From an uncultured Afifella sp. (GTDB lineage Bacteria > Pseudomonadota > Alphaproteobacteria > Rhizobiales > Afifellaceae), in the NCBI GenBank assembly GCA_945787495.1, contig CALZIL010000001.1, positions 1 through 51,027 of the forward strand: 51,027 nucleotides of DNA, given 5' to 3'. Position numbers and translations under genes: made by a program. Below the pieces are notes generated by a model, which saw only the letters and a program-made list of their open reading frames with translations, ran no database searches and was not told the origin of the DNA. Positions within the stretch are counted from its first letter, which is position 1. Each line of letters starts with the position of its first letter. Positions 30,214 through 39,135 of this stretch are shown one piece after another.

Positions 30214-30240
30214 GCGGTGAACACTATGTTCACAATGGTG

Positions 30241-30807
30241 TTATGCGGCCTCGGCGTTGGCCTCTTCTTCGGCCTGGGCGGCGCGCTTGCGCTTCGGGCT
30301 TGCCTCGATCGTCTTTTCAATCTTGGTGACCGCCTCGGGCTCGGCAAGCTTCTCCACAGCGGCGACTTCGCGCGACATCCGGTCGATCGCCGCCTCGTAA
30401 AGCTGGCGCTCGGAGTAAGATGGCTCGGGCTGCGATTCGGAACGGTAGAGGTCGCGGACAACTTCGGAAATCAAGATCAGATCGCCGGAATTGATCTTGG
30501 CTTCGTATTCCTGCGCGCGCCGGCTCCACATGGTCCGCTTGACCCGGGCCCGGCCCTTGACCGTATCAAGCGCTTTCTTGACGGACGCCTCGTCAGCCAG
30601 CTTGCGCATGCCGACCGAGTTCGCCTTGCCGACCGGAACACGCAGCGTCATCTTGTCTTTTTCGAACAGGATCACGAAAAGCTCAAGTGTCATACCCGCC
30701 ACTTCCTGCTCATCGATATCGACGATCTTGCCGACACCATGTGACGGATAGACGATACTCTCGCCTGTCCTGAACCCCTGACGCTGCACTGTTTTCTTTG
30801 CCGTCAT
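30241..30807 (-). CDS. carD: CarD-family transcriptional regulator
   Basis: A 188-residue protein with the CarD/CdnL/TRCF RNA-polymerase-interacting domain at its N-terminus (about residues 8-70: GFRTGESIVYPSHGVGKIVDI, then VILFEKDKMTLRVPVGKA) and a helical DNA-binding C-terminal domain (TMWSRRAQEYEAKINSGDL, SYSERQLYEAAIDRM). The last 25 residues are Lys/Ala/Glu-rich and probably flexible. CarD proteins bind the beta subunit and stabilise open complexes at rRNA and housekeeping promoters. ATG 30807 is chosen because MTAKKTVQRQGF is the usual start; the frame stays open to 30885. Flanked by its own promoter (31018-31045) and terminator. Confidence 0.93.
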   Translation of the reverse strand: MTAKKTVQRQGFRTGESIVYPSHGVGKIVDIDEQEVAGMTLELFVILFEKDKMTLRVPVGKANSVGMRKLADEASVKKALDTVKGRARVKRTMWSRRAQEYEAKINSGDLILISEVVRDLYRSESQPEPSYSERQLYEAAIDRMSREVAAVEKLAEPEAVTKIEKTIEASPKRKRAAQAEEEANAEAA

Positions 30808-31126
30808 ACGCTTGAGACTCCCGAATGGTCTGGAACGGTCCGGCGGCTTGGCCGGGCGCTCAAAAAAATTCCTCCGCGCAAACACCCATTTGCTCGCGCG
30901 GCATGATCAAGAGCGCGGAACGCGTCATCGCTGCGAACTCAAAAGCAGCAATGCAATGGCACCCATTCACTCTTTCTGGATTTAGCCCGAATTACAGGCT
31001 TCATTAGAATGGTCACTATATAGCATAAAAATCCGCGAAAATCAATGAGTTGCCGCAGTGGCGAAGAAGCCGGCCACAGGTTTTAGCGGCTTTCGGCAGC
31101 CTGCCCCGGGGTCAGCCTGGCGGCGT
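30808..31126. other. Gene-free interval: carD leader and promoter
   Basis: The 319 bases between carD and fdxA hold no protein-coding gene that I can support. The part nearest carD (about 30808-31011) would be a leader of roughly 200 bases, lower in GC than its surroundings and with an A7 run at about 30862-30868. 31018-31045 is the carD promoter candidate. The remainder (31046-31126) is GC-rich and contains short imperfect dyads that may end fdxA transcription, none of them with a clear T-run. Confidence 0.6.
31018..31045 (-). promoter_or_regulatory. Strong candidate promoter of carD
   Basis: Read on the minus strand, TTGATT (plus 31040-31045), a 16-base spacer and CTATAT (plus 31018-31023) form the best match in the window to the rhizobial sigma-70 pattern (TTGAC, then CTATAT). 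Transcription would start near 31011, about 204 bases before the carD ATG. Confidence 0.65.
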
Positions 31127-31465
31127 TCAGTCGCCTTCGCCCGGTTCGGCAGAAAAGTATTTTTCGAATTTGTTGTCCTCGCCGTCAAATTTCTCGGCGT
31201 CGGGCGGCGGATCACGCTTGATCGTGATATTCGGCCATTTTTCGGCATATTCGGTGTTGATCGTCAACCATTTCTCAAGGCCGGGCTCGGTATCGGGGCG
31301 TATGGCGTCAGCCGGACATTCAGGCTCGCAGACGCCGCAATCGATGCATTCGTCGGGGTGAATAACCAGCATGTTGTCGCCTTCGTAAAAGCAATCCACC
31401 GGGCATACTTCCACGCAATCCATATATTTGCAGCGGATGCAATTATCGGTGACGATATAGGTCAT
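31127..31465 (-). CDS. fdxA: Seven-iron ferredoxin FdxA
   Basis: A 112-residue 3Fe-4S/4Fe-4S ferredoxin. ATG 31465 gives the canonical [17 protein letters not shown] start; an upstream GTG adds two residues only. Cysteines C9, C17 and C50 match the 3Fe-4S ligands and C21, C40, C43 and C46 the 4Fe-4S ligands of the Azotobacter ferredoxin I type; C12 and C25 are extra. The C-terminal tail ([12 protein letters not shown]) is typical for rhizobial FdxA. It follows the S4-domain gene after 47 bases in the same direction and may share its transcript. Confidence 0.95.
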   Translation of the reverse strand: MTYIVTDNCIRCKYMDCVEVCPVDCFYEGDNMLVIHPDECIDCGVCEPECPADAIRPDTEPGLEKWLTINTEYAEKWPNITIKRDPPPDAEKFDGEDNKFEKYFSAEPGEGD

Positions 31466-31512
31466 TTTCACACCGGCCTGGCAAAAAGGAAGGACTGATC
31501 AGAGCGGCCAAT

Positions 31513-31998
31513 TTAAGCCCGCGCGGGGCGTAACGGCTTTTTCCGGCCAACGCAACCGTGCGCTTTGCCGCCATGCCGCTTCAGCGCCGCTGCCTGAGCG
31601 CGCTCGCGCTTGCCTGGCCTGCCCTCAGGCCGTGGCCCGGCTATGGGTTCAACGGCGGCGGTGCTGTCTTGCGCCGTCGGCCGCTGAGGCAGTGGGCGAA
31701 GGCTGGAAGCTTCCGGTTCATGCTGGATATACAATGTTCGCGCCACCGCGGCCGAACCGCGGCGGGCGGCAATGGTGACGACAGTCAGGACGACGACAGC
31801 GCGACCAAGCGCCAGCGTCAGCACGTCGCCGGGCCGGACCGGCCGGCTGGCGCTGTTGACCTTCTTCTTGTTGATCCGGACATGGCCGGAAACAGCTAGC
31901 CGCTGTGCCGCCGTGCGGGTGCGCGCAAAGCGCGCGTGCCAGAGCCATTTGTCGATGCGCTGGCTGGATTGGGCAGCGATGTCTGCGGGATCAACGAT
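31513..31998 (-). CDS. S4-domain RNA-binding protein, no standard start codon
   Basis: The frame encodes a clear S4 domain near its start: QRIDKWLWHARFARTRTAAQ followed by RLAVSGHVRINKKKVNS and VRPGDVLTLALG, as in Hsp15-type heat-shock RNA-binding proteins. A basic, disordered-looking C-terminal half ends KKPLRPARA. Between the upstream in-frame stop (32023-32025) and the S4 domain there is no ATG, GTG or TTG; the first GTG in frame (31824) would delete the domain. ATC at 31998, overlapping the helicase stop, is given as a nominal start. Possible reasons are a non-canonical ATC or ATT-type start, translational coupling from the helicase with frameshift, or a base error. The downstream domain is intact, arguing against a pseudogene. 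Confidence 0.72.
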   Translation of the reverse strand: MVDPADIAAQSSQRIDKWLWHARFARTRTAAQRLAVSGHVRINKKKVNSASRPVRPGDVLTLALGRAVVVLTVVTIAARRGSAAVARTLYIQHEPEASSLRPLPQRPTAQDSTAAVEPIAGPRPEGRPGKRERAQAAALKRHGGKAHGCVGRKKPLRPARA

Positions 31999-34900
31999 CG
32001 CCGGTCTTCTCCAGATTTTTCTTCAGGGCGGCGAGAGCGGCGAACGGATTGTCGGGATCGATCGGCCGCTCACGGGGCGGCTTGGCGGTGGCTCCATGCT
32101 TGTCCGGCTTGCCGCCCTTGCGCTGTGCGCCGGCCTTGTGCTGTGCGCCGGCCTTGCCGCCTGCCGGCCTGGTGGCGGATTTCGCTCTGCCGCGTGGCGG
32201 CTGCGATTTGGTTTCTCCGGACCGGCCATCGGTGCGTTGATCGCGGCGTTTGGGTCGCCCGGCCTGACGGCGCTGGCCGCCGATCCGCCAGACTTCGACC
32301 ATCGCCGGGTCTTCGTCGGCAGGAACTGGGTCGGCCGGAACTGGGTCGGCTGGAATTGGGTCGGTCGGGACCGGTTCAGGTGCTGTTGAAGATGGTGTTT
32401 CGACAGATTGTGCCTGGAAAGACGGCGTTTCGGGAGACCGGATCTGTTCTGCCGGGACGGCGACCGCGTCGCCGTCCTGTGCTGCACCGGCGTGGGCAAC
32501 TGCAAGGTCCGGCTCGGGCGTGTCAGGCGCATCGGACGCTGCGGTGATTTCGGCCGCCGCAGGCGCATCTGCCGGTGCTTTTGCTGGTGCATCTGCGGGT
32601 ACTTCCGCAGGTGCTTGCGCGACAGTTTCGTCTTGCTGGGCGGCTTCGGCCGTGACCGCATCGGCCCCGGCATCGGCGTCATCGGTCTTTGCCGGCGATG
32701 GTGCGTCGGGCCCGCCTTCGGCTTCGGCCTGTGGTTCGGATTTCGGCTCGGTTTTCATCTCGGATGCGGGCCGGTTTTCTGAGTGATAGCCGAGACCGCG
32801 CAGGATGACTGCCATATCCTCACCGGATGCGCCGAGCAACGATGTCATGGTCTGCGTAACGATAAAGCCGCGGCCAAGATCGATGGCGCCGTCAGGACGC
32901 TCGCCGCCTTTTGCCGGACTCCAGGACAGCGCCGGCCGAATGAGGTCGGCAAGCCGCTCAAGGATGTCGATGCGCACGGCGCGGCGGCCATAAACACGGT
33001 AGCCGAAACGGCGATAGACATTGGCGCTGAAGTGGGGATCGACATCGATGGAGGTGCGGCCGGATACCGATATGGCCGGCAGCTCGTTGAGACCGGGCAA
33101 ATCCAGTTCGGCATGTTTGAGCGCCCAAAGCTGCGCCAGCAACGCACTGGCGCCGGGCTTAAGAAGCGCCGGAACATAGATGTGGTAGGCGCCGAATCGC
33201 ACGCCGTGTTTGCGCAGGCCGGCGCGGGCATCCTGATCGAGGGCGCGGACGTCCTCCAACACGTCGCGGCGGTCAAGAATGCCGAGATTTTCCACCAGAC
33301 GAAAGGCGAGACCGCGGGCCAGACCGGACAGGCTTTCATCGGCGGCCATGCCGGTGAGTGGCGCCAGGACCGTGCCGATCCTGGTTTGCAGCCATTGCGC
33401 CAGGCGCGCTTCCACGGCGTTGAGGGGCGGTCCCGTCAAATGCTCGTCGGCAAGGAGGGCGAGCGCTGGTTTGAGCGTCTCCTCGCCGGTCATGAGCCGG
33501 GCGACCGGTTCGCCCTGCCAGCGCAGATTGCCGTCGGAGGAGAGTGCGAAGGCGCCGTCGTCGGCCTTGGCAAGCTGCTCGGCCCGCTGCTCGATCGCCG
33601 CCGCCAGCACTTTTTGGGCCGCGGCGCGCACGGTTTTGGCTTCGGCGCCTTCTGCCTCGGCGTCGGGTGTAAAGCGGAAGCCGAGCAATCGGCCGACATG
33701 CTGGCCCTCGACCATGATGTCGCCGGATGCGGTAATCTCGGCTTCCAGCATCGTATTCTCCCTCAAACGGCGCATCAGCACGCTGGTGCGCCGGTCAACA
33801 AAGCGTTTTGTCAGCCGGTCATGAAGCGCGTCCGACAGCGCGTCCTCCACACGCCGCGTCTCGTCGCGCCAATAGGCCGGATTGGCGAGCCAGTCAGGCT
33901 GGTTTGCAACAAATGTCCAGGTGCGGATATGGGCAATCCGTGTCGATAACGTGTCGATGTCGCCGTCAACGCGGTCGGCATGGCGGACCTGTTCGGCAAT
34001 CCAGTCGTCGGGCACGGCGCCCTCGCCGATCAGGTAGCGGACCATTTGAGCGATAAGCTGGGCATGCTGCGCCGGCGCGATCTTGCGGTAGTCGGGCAGG
34101 CGGCAGACATCCCACAGCCGGCGGATATCGTCCGGTCCCGACAACAGATCGGTGACATCCTCATCGCGCGCAAGGGATTCCAGCGCGACCTGATCATCGG
34201 CCTGCGGCGACTTGGTCAGGCCGCCGGTCACCGGCGGTGCGTCGAGGCTGGTGCGCAGTGCGTTGAGGCTGGAAAAATCAAGGGCGTCGCTGCGCCATTG
34301 CAGCATCCGCACCGGCTCGAAACGGTGGGTCTCGATGGCCTCGACCAAAGGGTCCGGGAACGGATCGACACGGGCGGTCAGGCCGAAGGTGCCGTCGCGC
34401 ATATGGCGACCGGCGCGGCCGGCGACCTGGCCCAGTTCGGCGGCGGTGAGTGGCCGGTGCTGATAGCCGTCGAACTTGCGGTCGGAAGCGAAAGCGACAT
34501 GATCGACATCGAGATTGAGGCCCATGCCGATGGCGTCCGTGGCGACAATGAAGTCGACATCGCCGGATTGATAGATCTCGACCTGCTTGTTGCGGGCACG
34601 CGGCGAGAGCGCACCCAGAACGACGGCCGCGCCGCCGCGCTGGCGGCGGATCAACTCGGCAATGGCATAGACGTCGTCGGCTGAAAAGGTGACGACGGCG
34701 GACCGTTCGGGCAGCCGCGTGATCTTCTTCTGGCCGGCATAGGCGAGCACCGACATGCGCGGCCGGGTGATGATCTGGACGCCGGGCAACAACGCCTCGA
34801 TGATGCCGCGCATGGTGGCGGCGCCCAGAAGCAGCGTTTCCTGGCTGCCGCGCAGATTGAGGATGCGGTCGGTGAAAACATGGCCGCGTTCCAGATCGGC

Positions 34901-35224
34901 GGCCAGTTGCACCTCGTCGATGGCGACAAAGGCGGCGTCGGTGTCGCGCGGCATGGCTTCGACCGTGGAAACCCAGTAACGCGGCTGCGGCGGAACGATC
35001 TTTTCCTCGCCGGTGATCAGTGCAACCTGGTCTTCGCCGGCGCGGCTGGCAACGCGCTGATAGACCTCGCGCGCCAGGAGCCGCAGCGGCAGGCCGATCA
35101 GGCCGGTCTCGTGGCCGAGCATGCGCTCGATGGCCAGATGCGTCTTACCGGTATTGGTCGGTCCGAGAACGGCTGTGACGTTGCGCGCGCTCCAGCGTTT
35201 TTGCGGTGGCTGGGTTCCGTTCAT
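31991..35224 (-). CDS. SUV3-like DExH RNA helicase with long disordered tail
   Basis: A 1077-residue helicase of the SUV3/MgpS group found across alphaproteobacteria. The N-terminal helicase core has Walker A GPTNTGKT (21-28), the DEVQ box in VAIDEVQLAADLERG, TFSADDVYAIAE, the IVATDAIGMGLNL motif and QVAGRAGR (motif VI). A conserved C-terminal helical region follows to about residue 830 (YHIYVPALLKPGA, FSANVYRRFGYRVYGRRAVRID). The last 240 residues are low-complexity: an Ala/Asp/Glu/Pro acidic part with DPVPADPVPAD repeats, then a Lys/Arg/Gly-rich basic part with AGAQHKAGAQRK repeats, likely RNA-binding. Its stop overlaps the 5' end of the S4 gene. Confidence 0.93.
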   Translation of the reverse strand: MNGTQPPQKRWSARNVTAVLGPTNTGKTHLAIERMLGHETGLIGLPLRLLAREVYQRVASRAGEDQVALITGEEKIVPPQPRYWVSTVEAMPRDTDAAFVAIDEVQLAADLERGHVFTDRILNLRGSQETLLLGAATMRGIIEALLPGVQIITRPRMSVLAYAGQKKITRLPERSAVVTFSADDVYAIAELIRRQRGGAAVVLGALSPRARNKQVEIYQSGDVDFIVATDAIGMGLNLDVDHVAFASDRKFDGYQHRPLTAAELGQVAGRAGRHMRDGTFGLTARVDPFPDPLVEAIETHRFEPVRMLQWRSDALDFSSLNALRTSLDAPPVTGGLTKSPQADDQVALESLARDEDVTDLLSGPDDIRRLWDVCRLPDYRKIAPAQHAQLIAQMVRYLIGEGAVPDDWIAEQVRHADRVDGDIDTLSTRIAHIRTWTFVANQPDWLANPAYWRDETRRVEDALSDALHDRLTKRFVDRRTSVLMRRLRENTMLEAEITASGDIMVEGQHVGRLLGFRFTPDAEAEGAEAKTVRAAAQKVLAAAIEQRAEQLAKADDGAFALSSDGNLRWQGEPVARLMTGEETLKPALALLADEHLTGPPLNAVEARLAQWLQTRIGTVLAPLTGMAADESLSGLARGLAFRLVENLGILDRRDVLEDVRALDQDARAGLRKHGVRFGAYHIYVPALLKPGASALLAQLWALKHAELDLPGLNELPAISVSGRTSIDVDPHFSANVYRRFGYRVYGRRAVRIDILERLADLIRPALSWSPAKGGERPDGAIDLGRGFIVTQTMTSLLGASGEDMAVILRGLGYHSENRPASEMKTEPKSEPQAEAEGGPDAPSPAKTDDADAGADAVTAEAAQQDETVAQAPAEVPADAPAKAPADAPAAAEITAASDAPDTPEPDLAVAHAGAAQDGDAVAVPAEQIRSPETPSFQAQSVETPSSTAPEPVPTDPIPADPVPADPVPADEDPAMVEVWRIGGQRRQAGRPKRRDQRTDGRSGETKSQPPRGRAKSATRPAGGKAGAQHKAGAQRKGGKPDKHGATAKPPRERPIDPDNPFAALAALKKNLEKTGDR

Positions 35225-35489
35225 AAAGTGCTCAATGAAGGGCTTGGGGGCAATCGATTACGCGGGTCTGGGTCTTGCGGCGCGAAGACTGTCATTAACA
35301 CGCCGGCACGGGAAATGGGTAGGGGCTGACCGGTGAAATCGGCGGTTTCAACGGATGGCGCAAGGCTATGCCGTAGCGGTTGCGGGATTTGCAGCCGGAT
35401 TCGCGAACGAGTCCTGAACAAAGCCGGTCCGAATCGCTGACTCCGATGTTTCAGGCTTCGTTCCTTTGTCGCCTGCCGGTTGTGGTTTT

Positions 35490-35517
35490 GGTGCCGATCA
35501 ACGTTGATCCCGGCACC
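35490..35517. other. 14-bp palindrome inside a larger stem
   Basis: GATCAACGTTGATC at 35496-35509 is a perfect 14-bp palindrome. It is flanked by GGTGCC (35490-35495) and GGCACC (35512-35517), which pair with each other and extend the stem apart from a two-base bulge. No T-run follows on either strand. It could be a dimeric-regulator operator for the helicase gene or a hairpin at the end of the DUF3108 transcript. Confidence 0.5.
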
Positions 35518-35652
35518 CAACCGATCGGCTACGGGCGGAAAATCTCCGATATATTTTCATACGGTTAACAGCATGGACTGCCGTTCGCGGCGGGCGGTTA
35601 AAACTCAGATCAAGGCTGGAACAAATCACCGACGAATCACCATCATGACGCT

Positions 35653-35690
35653 GTTCCTGCTTCGGTCATGCTACATGTTGGGTCAGGAAC
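35653..35690. other. Inverted repeat
   Basis: GTTCCTG (35653-35659) and CAGGAAC (35684-35690) form a 7-bp stem around a 24-base loop, within which CATG-CTA-CATG forms a second small dyad. It lies downstream of the DUF3108 stop codon on the minus strand. There is no U-run, so an intrinsic terminator is doubtful. Confidence 0.35.
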
Positions 35691-35809
35691 GGTGTCCGGC
35701 ACATAATATCGATGCCGCGATTTCGGCACTTGCCGATGACACCGCGCCGCCGGCGCTGTTTGTTAAGCCATTGTCCCGATTTGGGCCTGAATTGGCTGCC
35801 GATCGCGGA

Positions 35810-36661
35810 TCATTGCAGTTGGAACCGCCTGGCATGGACGATCAGGGGGCCGATTTTGGTGTTGAGCCGGCCGGAGATCGGGGCCATTACGCCGGTGTCG
35901 CCCACCGGCGCCATCCAGATTTCCATGCCGGAATTACGCTGCATGTATTTGACTTCCTTCTTGTCGGCGCGGTGGCCGGCGATCGGCCGGTAAGAGACAG
36001 CGCAGACAACAACCCGGCCCTTGAAGTTCTTCCTGCCACCGCGGAACCGGTCGGTCCGCTTCGGGGTCAGGACAAGGTCGAAGCGCTGTTCGCCGTCGAA
36101 GATCGGCAGCGTGCGGTTGCAGACCGTTCCGGCGTTGGCGGGAATGAACAGCGCGCTTAGCGGGTCGAGGACACCGACCTTGTGAGAGCGTTTGAGCGGG
36201 ACGCGCCGTTTCAGCTTTTCCGGATTTTCCGGTGGATTGAGTTTAACCTTGCCGACACGATTGCCTGAAAACGCCATTTTCAGCGTTTCCCTGCCGTCAT
36301 CATCGGTGACGTCATAGGCATAAACGGCCGGTAACGGGCGGGCGCCTTTCAATCGTCCGGTGGCGCTGACCTTGCCGTGGCCATCGGAAAACAGCCTGAC
36401 GACACCGGAGGTCCTGGCAGAGCCGGTGACCTTGTAGCCCTTGCCGTTGAGGGCGTAGCTCAGATACGCCTTGGCAACCGGAAAACCGGCAACGGAAACA
36501 CCGTATTTGACGTCAAGCCGGGTCTCGGCGGTTGCGGCGGATGCGCATAGCGCCACGGTGGAAAGAACCGACAACGCCGCCAAGATCGCTCTTGGCGCGG
36601 CAATGTGAATCGGCGCGCGTAACTTTACTGGAATGAAGTCGGGTTGAGTGGAATCCGGCAT
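35810..36661 (-). CDS. DUF3108-domain exported protein
   Basis: A 283-residue protein with an N-terminal hydrophobic segment (about 27-46, ending ASAATAE), preceded by an unusually long polar stretch, and a DUF3108 beta-rich domain: [45 protein letters not shown] and [18 protein letters not shown]. The mature part has two cysteines, one in TVCNRTL and one in [11 protein letters not shown]3108 proteins are thought to be periplasmic, with no settled function. ATG 36661 is taken as start; GTG 36676 is an alternative, and neither has a strong ribosome binding site. Divergent from rpmB, a pairing I recall from other rhizobia. Confidence 0.82.
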   Translation of the reverse strand: MPDSTQPDFIPVKLRAPIHIAAPRAILAALSVLSTVALCASAATAETRLDVKYGVSVAGFPVAKAYLSYALNGKGYKVTGSARTSGVVRLFSDGHGKVSATGRLKGARPLPAVYAYDVTDDDGRETLKMAFSGNRVGKVKLNPPENPEKLKRRVPLKRSHKVGVLDPLSALFIPANAGTVCNRTLPIFDGEQRFDLVLTPKRTDRFRGGRKNFKGRVVVCAVSYRPIAGHRADKKEVKYMQRNSGMEIWMAPVGDTGVMAPISGRLNTKIGPLIVHARRFQLQ

Positions 36662-36892
36662 GAGGTTGTCCGCCACTTTATTGACCCCTCACAATTCAAT
36701 TACGCTTTGATTGGGTCTAAACTGCGGCATATTTCCGATCGCAAGCCTGCTTCGCCGGCAGTTCTTGACCTCCATCGGCCCCACCACTATAGGGAGCGCT
36801 TCAAATTAACGACCGGACCCGGCTCGACATTTGTGCACATCATCATTGTGTGGACGTTTTCGCCGGGTTCCCAATCAGTCAAGAGGTTCATT

Positions 36893-37201
36893 ATGGCGCG
36901 CCGCTGCGAATTGACCGGCAAGGCCGTTCTGACGGGCAACAATGTAAGTCACGCCAACAACAGGTCGCGGCGGCGGTTCTTGCCCAATCTGTGCAATGTT
37001 TCGCTGATGAGTGAAACGCTGGATCGCACCATCCGCCTGCGCATCAGCGCTGCGGGTTTGCGCAGCGTGGAGCATCGCGGCGGGCTCGATGCCTTCCTGG
37101 TGAAGGCACGCGATCGTGACCTGTCGCCGAAGGCGCAGCTGCTGCGCAAGGAAATCATCAAGAAGCAGGCGGAACAGTCGGCCGACTCCGCGGCTGCCTG
37201 A
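36893..37201 (+). CDS. rpmB: 50S ribosomal protein L28
   Basis: A 102-residue L28 starting [21 protein letters not shown] with the [11 protein letters not shown] and [20 protein letters not shown] blocks usual for alphaproteobacteria. The first block has a single Cys and no zinc-ribbon pair. AAGAGG lies 6 bases before the ATG, so open frames extending upstream to 36644 are not used. It is convergent with cobT, with 56 bases between the stop codons and no clear hairpin there. Confidence 0.96.
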   Translation: MARRCELTGKAVLTGNNVSHANNRSRRRFLPNLCNVSLMSETLDRTIRLRISAAGLRSVEHRGGLDAFLVKARDRDLSPKAQLLRKEIIKKQAEQSADSAAA

Positions 37202-37257
37202 CGGCCCGGCCGACTGTCGCCAGGTTAAGCGTGGCAGCAATTTAAAAAAATGTCTTC

Positions 37258-39129
37258 TTACGCAGCGTGCCTGCGGGCGCGCGCGCCGGCAGCGGCGTGT
37301 TCGTCGAAAAGCTCGGCGAGCTTGTCGGTCATGGCGCCGGCCAGTTCCTCCGCATCGACGATGGTCACGGCGCGGCTGTAATAGCGTGTGACGTCGTGGC
37401 CGATGCCGATGGCGATGAGTTCGACCGGCGAGCGGTTTTCAATTTCAGCGATGACGTGGCGCAAGTGATGCTCCAGATAATTGCCGGAATTGACCGAAAG
37501 GGTTGAATCATCGACCGGCGCGCCGTCGGAAATCACCATCAGGATGCGCCGCTGTTCGGGCCGCCCGAGCAGGCGGGCATGGGCCCATTGCAGCGCCTCG
37601 CCGTCGATGTTCTCCTTAAGCAGGCCCTCGCGCATCATCAGGCCGAGGTTGCGGCGGGCGCGGCGCCACGGCGCGTCGGCGGCCTTGTAGATGATGTGGC
37701 GCAGATCATTGAGCCGGCCTGGCCGGGCCGGCTTGCCGGCGCGCAGCCATTCCTCGCGCGCCTGGCCGCCTTTCCAGGCCCGCGTCGTGAAGCCGAGGAT
37801 TTCCACCTTGACGCCGCAGCGCTCCAGCGTGCGCGCCAGGATGTCGGCGCAGGTCGCGGCGACGGTGATCGGCCGGCCGCGCATGGAGCCGGAATTGTCG
37901 ATCAGCAGGGAGACGACCGTGTCGCGGAATTCCGTTTCGCGCTCCTGCTTGAAGGAAAGCGGCGAGAGCGGATCTGTGGCGACGCGCGACAGGCGGGCCG
38001 GGTCGAGGATGCCCTCCTCCAGGTCGAAATCCCAGGCGCGGTTCTGCTGCGCCAGAAGCCGCCGTTGCAGCCGGTTGGCGAGGCGTGCGACGGCACCGTG
38101 GAGATTGGCGAGCTGCTTGTCGAGAAAGACACGCAGCCGTTCCAGTTCCTCCGGCGGGCACAGGTCTTCCGCCGCGATCAGTTCGTCGTGGCTGGTGGCG
38201 AAGATTTTGTAAGCCGATTTCAGTTCATTGGGCCGGCCAAAATCCTGCCGCTGCGCATCGCTGGTCGGATCACTGTCGGCGCTATTGTCGTCGGAAAAAT
38301 CCTCCGCGCTCATGTCGGCGTCGTCGGCCTCGCCAACATCTTCCTCGTCACCGGTGACCTCGCTCTCCTGGCCGTCCGGCGCCTGTTCGTCCATATCCTC
38401 GCCACTCTCGCCGCGTGCCGGATCACTGTGTTCGGGCGCCTGTTCGGCGTCGTCACCGTCCTCGTCGTCGTCGCTGTCGGAATGCGGACCGAGTTCGTCG
38501 GCCATGTCGAGAGAAACGAGAATGTCGCGGACAGCTTCGGCATAGCGCATCTGGTCGTCGAGGCTGTCGGCCAGCCTGTCGAGATTGGCGCCGGCCTTGT
38601 CCTCAATGACGTCGCGCCACAGATCGACGATCGGCCGGGCGCTTTTGGGCGGCGCCTCGCCAATCAGGCGTTCACGCACCATCAGCGCGACGGCTTCCTC
38701 CATCGGCGCGTCGGCGCGCTCGCCGATATCCTGGAACTCGGCGTGGTCGAACCTGTCTTCCAGCATGGCCGAGAGATTGGAGCGGACGCCATCCATGCGC
38801 TGGGCACCGATCGCCTCGCAGCGCGCTTTTTCGACGGCGTCATAAACGGCGCGGGCCTGCTGGCCTTCCGGCGCAAGGCGCCGGTGGATCCTGGCATTGT
38901 GGCAGGCGATACGCAGGGCGATCGCATCGGCGAGACCGCGCGTGACGGCGACATCGTTTCCCGACAGCCGCCGCGCCGGTTCGGGCAGGCGCGCCTTGTG
39001 GCCGGCAAGGCTCGACCGGTCGGCGGAGAAAGCGACTTCCAGTTCCGGATCGCCGGCAATGGCGCGCATGCAGCCCGCGACCGCCTGTTTGAAAGGCTCG
39101 GTTGGGTTGTCGCGCCGTGACGAGGCCAT
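37258..39129 (-). CDS. cobT: Cobaltochelatase subunit CobT
   Basis: A 623-residue subunit of the aerobic cobaltochelatase (CobNST), which inserts cobalt into hydrogenobyrinic acid diamide in vitamin B12 synthesis. The N-terminal helical part (1-210) is followed by a strongly acidic linker (about 215-290, [11 protein letters not shown] and similar), then a central helical block and a C-terminal von Willebrand A domain with the MIDAS start DNSGSMRG and a later [12 protein letters not shown]. This layout matches known CobT. CobN is not in the window. It lies 6 bases downstream of cobS on the same strand. Confidence 0.96.
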   Translation of the reverse strand: MASSRRDNPTEPFKQAVAGCMRAIAGDPELEVAFSADRSSLAGHKARLPEPARRLSGNDVAVTRGLADAIALRIACHNARIHRRLAPEGQQARAVYDAVEKARCEAIGAQRMDGVRSNLSAMLEDRFDHAEFQDIGERADAPMEEAVALMVRERLIGEAPPKSARPIVDLWRDVIEDKAGANLDRLADSLDDQMRYAEAVRDILVSLDMADELGPHSDSDDDEDGDDAEQAPEHSDPARGESGEDMDEQAPDGQESEVTGDEEDVGEADDADMSAEDFSDDNSADSDPTSDAQRQDFGRPNELKSAYKIFATSHDELIAAEDLCPPEELERLRVFLDKQLANLHGAVARLANRLQRRLLAQQNRAWDFDLEEGILDPARLSRVATDPLSPLSFKQERETEFRDTVVSLLIDNSGSMRGRPITVAATCADILARTLERCGVKVEILGFTTRAWKGGQAREEWLRAGKPARPGRLNDLRHIIYKAADAPWRRARRNLGLMMREGLLKENIDGEALQWAHARLLGRPEQRRILMVISDGAPVDDSTLSVNSGNYLEHHLRHVIAEIENRSPVELIAIGIGHDVTRYYSRAVTIVDAEELAGAMTDKLAELFDEHAAAGARARRHAA

Positions 39130-39135
39130 TATCCG

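Larger units (their letters stand above)
35225..35809. other. Gene-free interval with dyad elements
   Basis: These 585 bases between the DUF3108 gene and the helicase have no convincing gene in any frame; the open frames present have odd composition and no recognisable domain. The stretch holds the palindrome at 35490-35517 and the inverted repeat at 35653-35690. The promoter of the helicase gene should lie in its left part. It could also contain decayed coding sequence or an untranslated RNA, but I cannot support either. Confidence 0.55.

Noticed and set aside
35480-36160. Plus-strand 226-codon frame over the gene-free interval and DUF3108
   Set aside because: Composition is like other shadow frames, most of it is antisense to the DUF3108 gene, and no ribosome binding site precedes it.
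38260-38485. Acidic Asp/Glu-rich linker in CobT as a novel tail
   Set aside because: An acidic linker of this kind is a normal feature of CobT proteins.
37579-39120. 513-codon plus-strand open frame opposite cobT
   Set aside because: Shadow of cobT; no domain or start signal.
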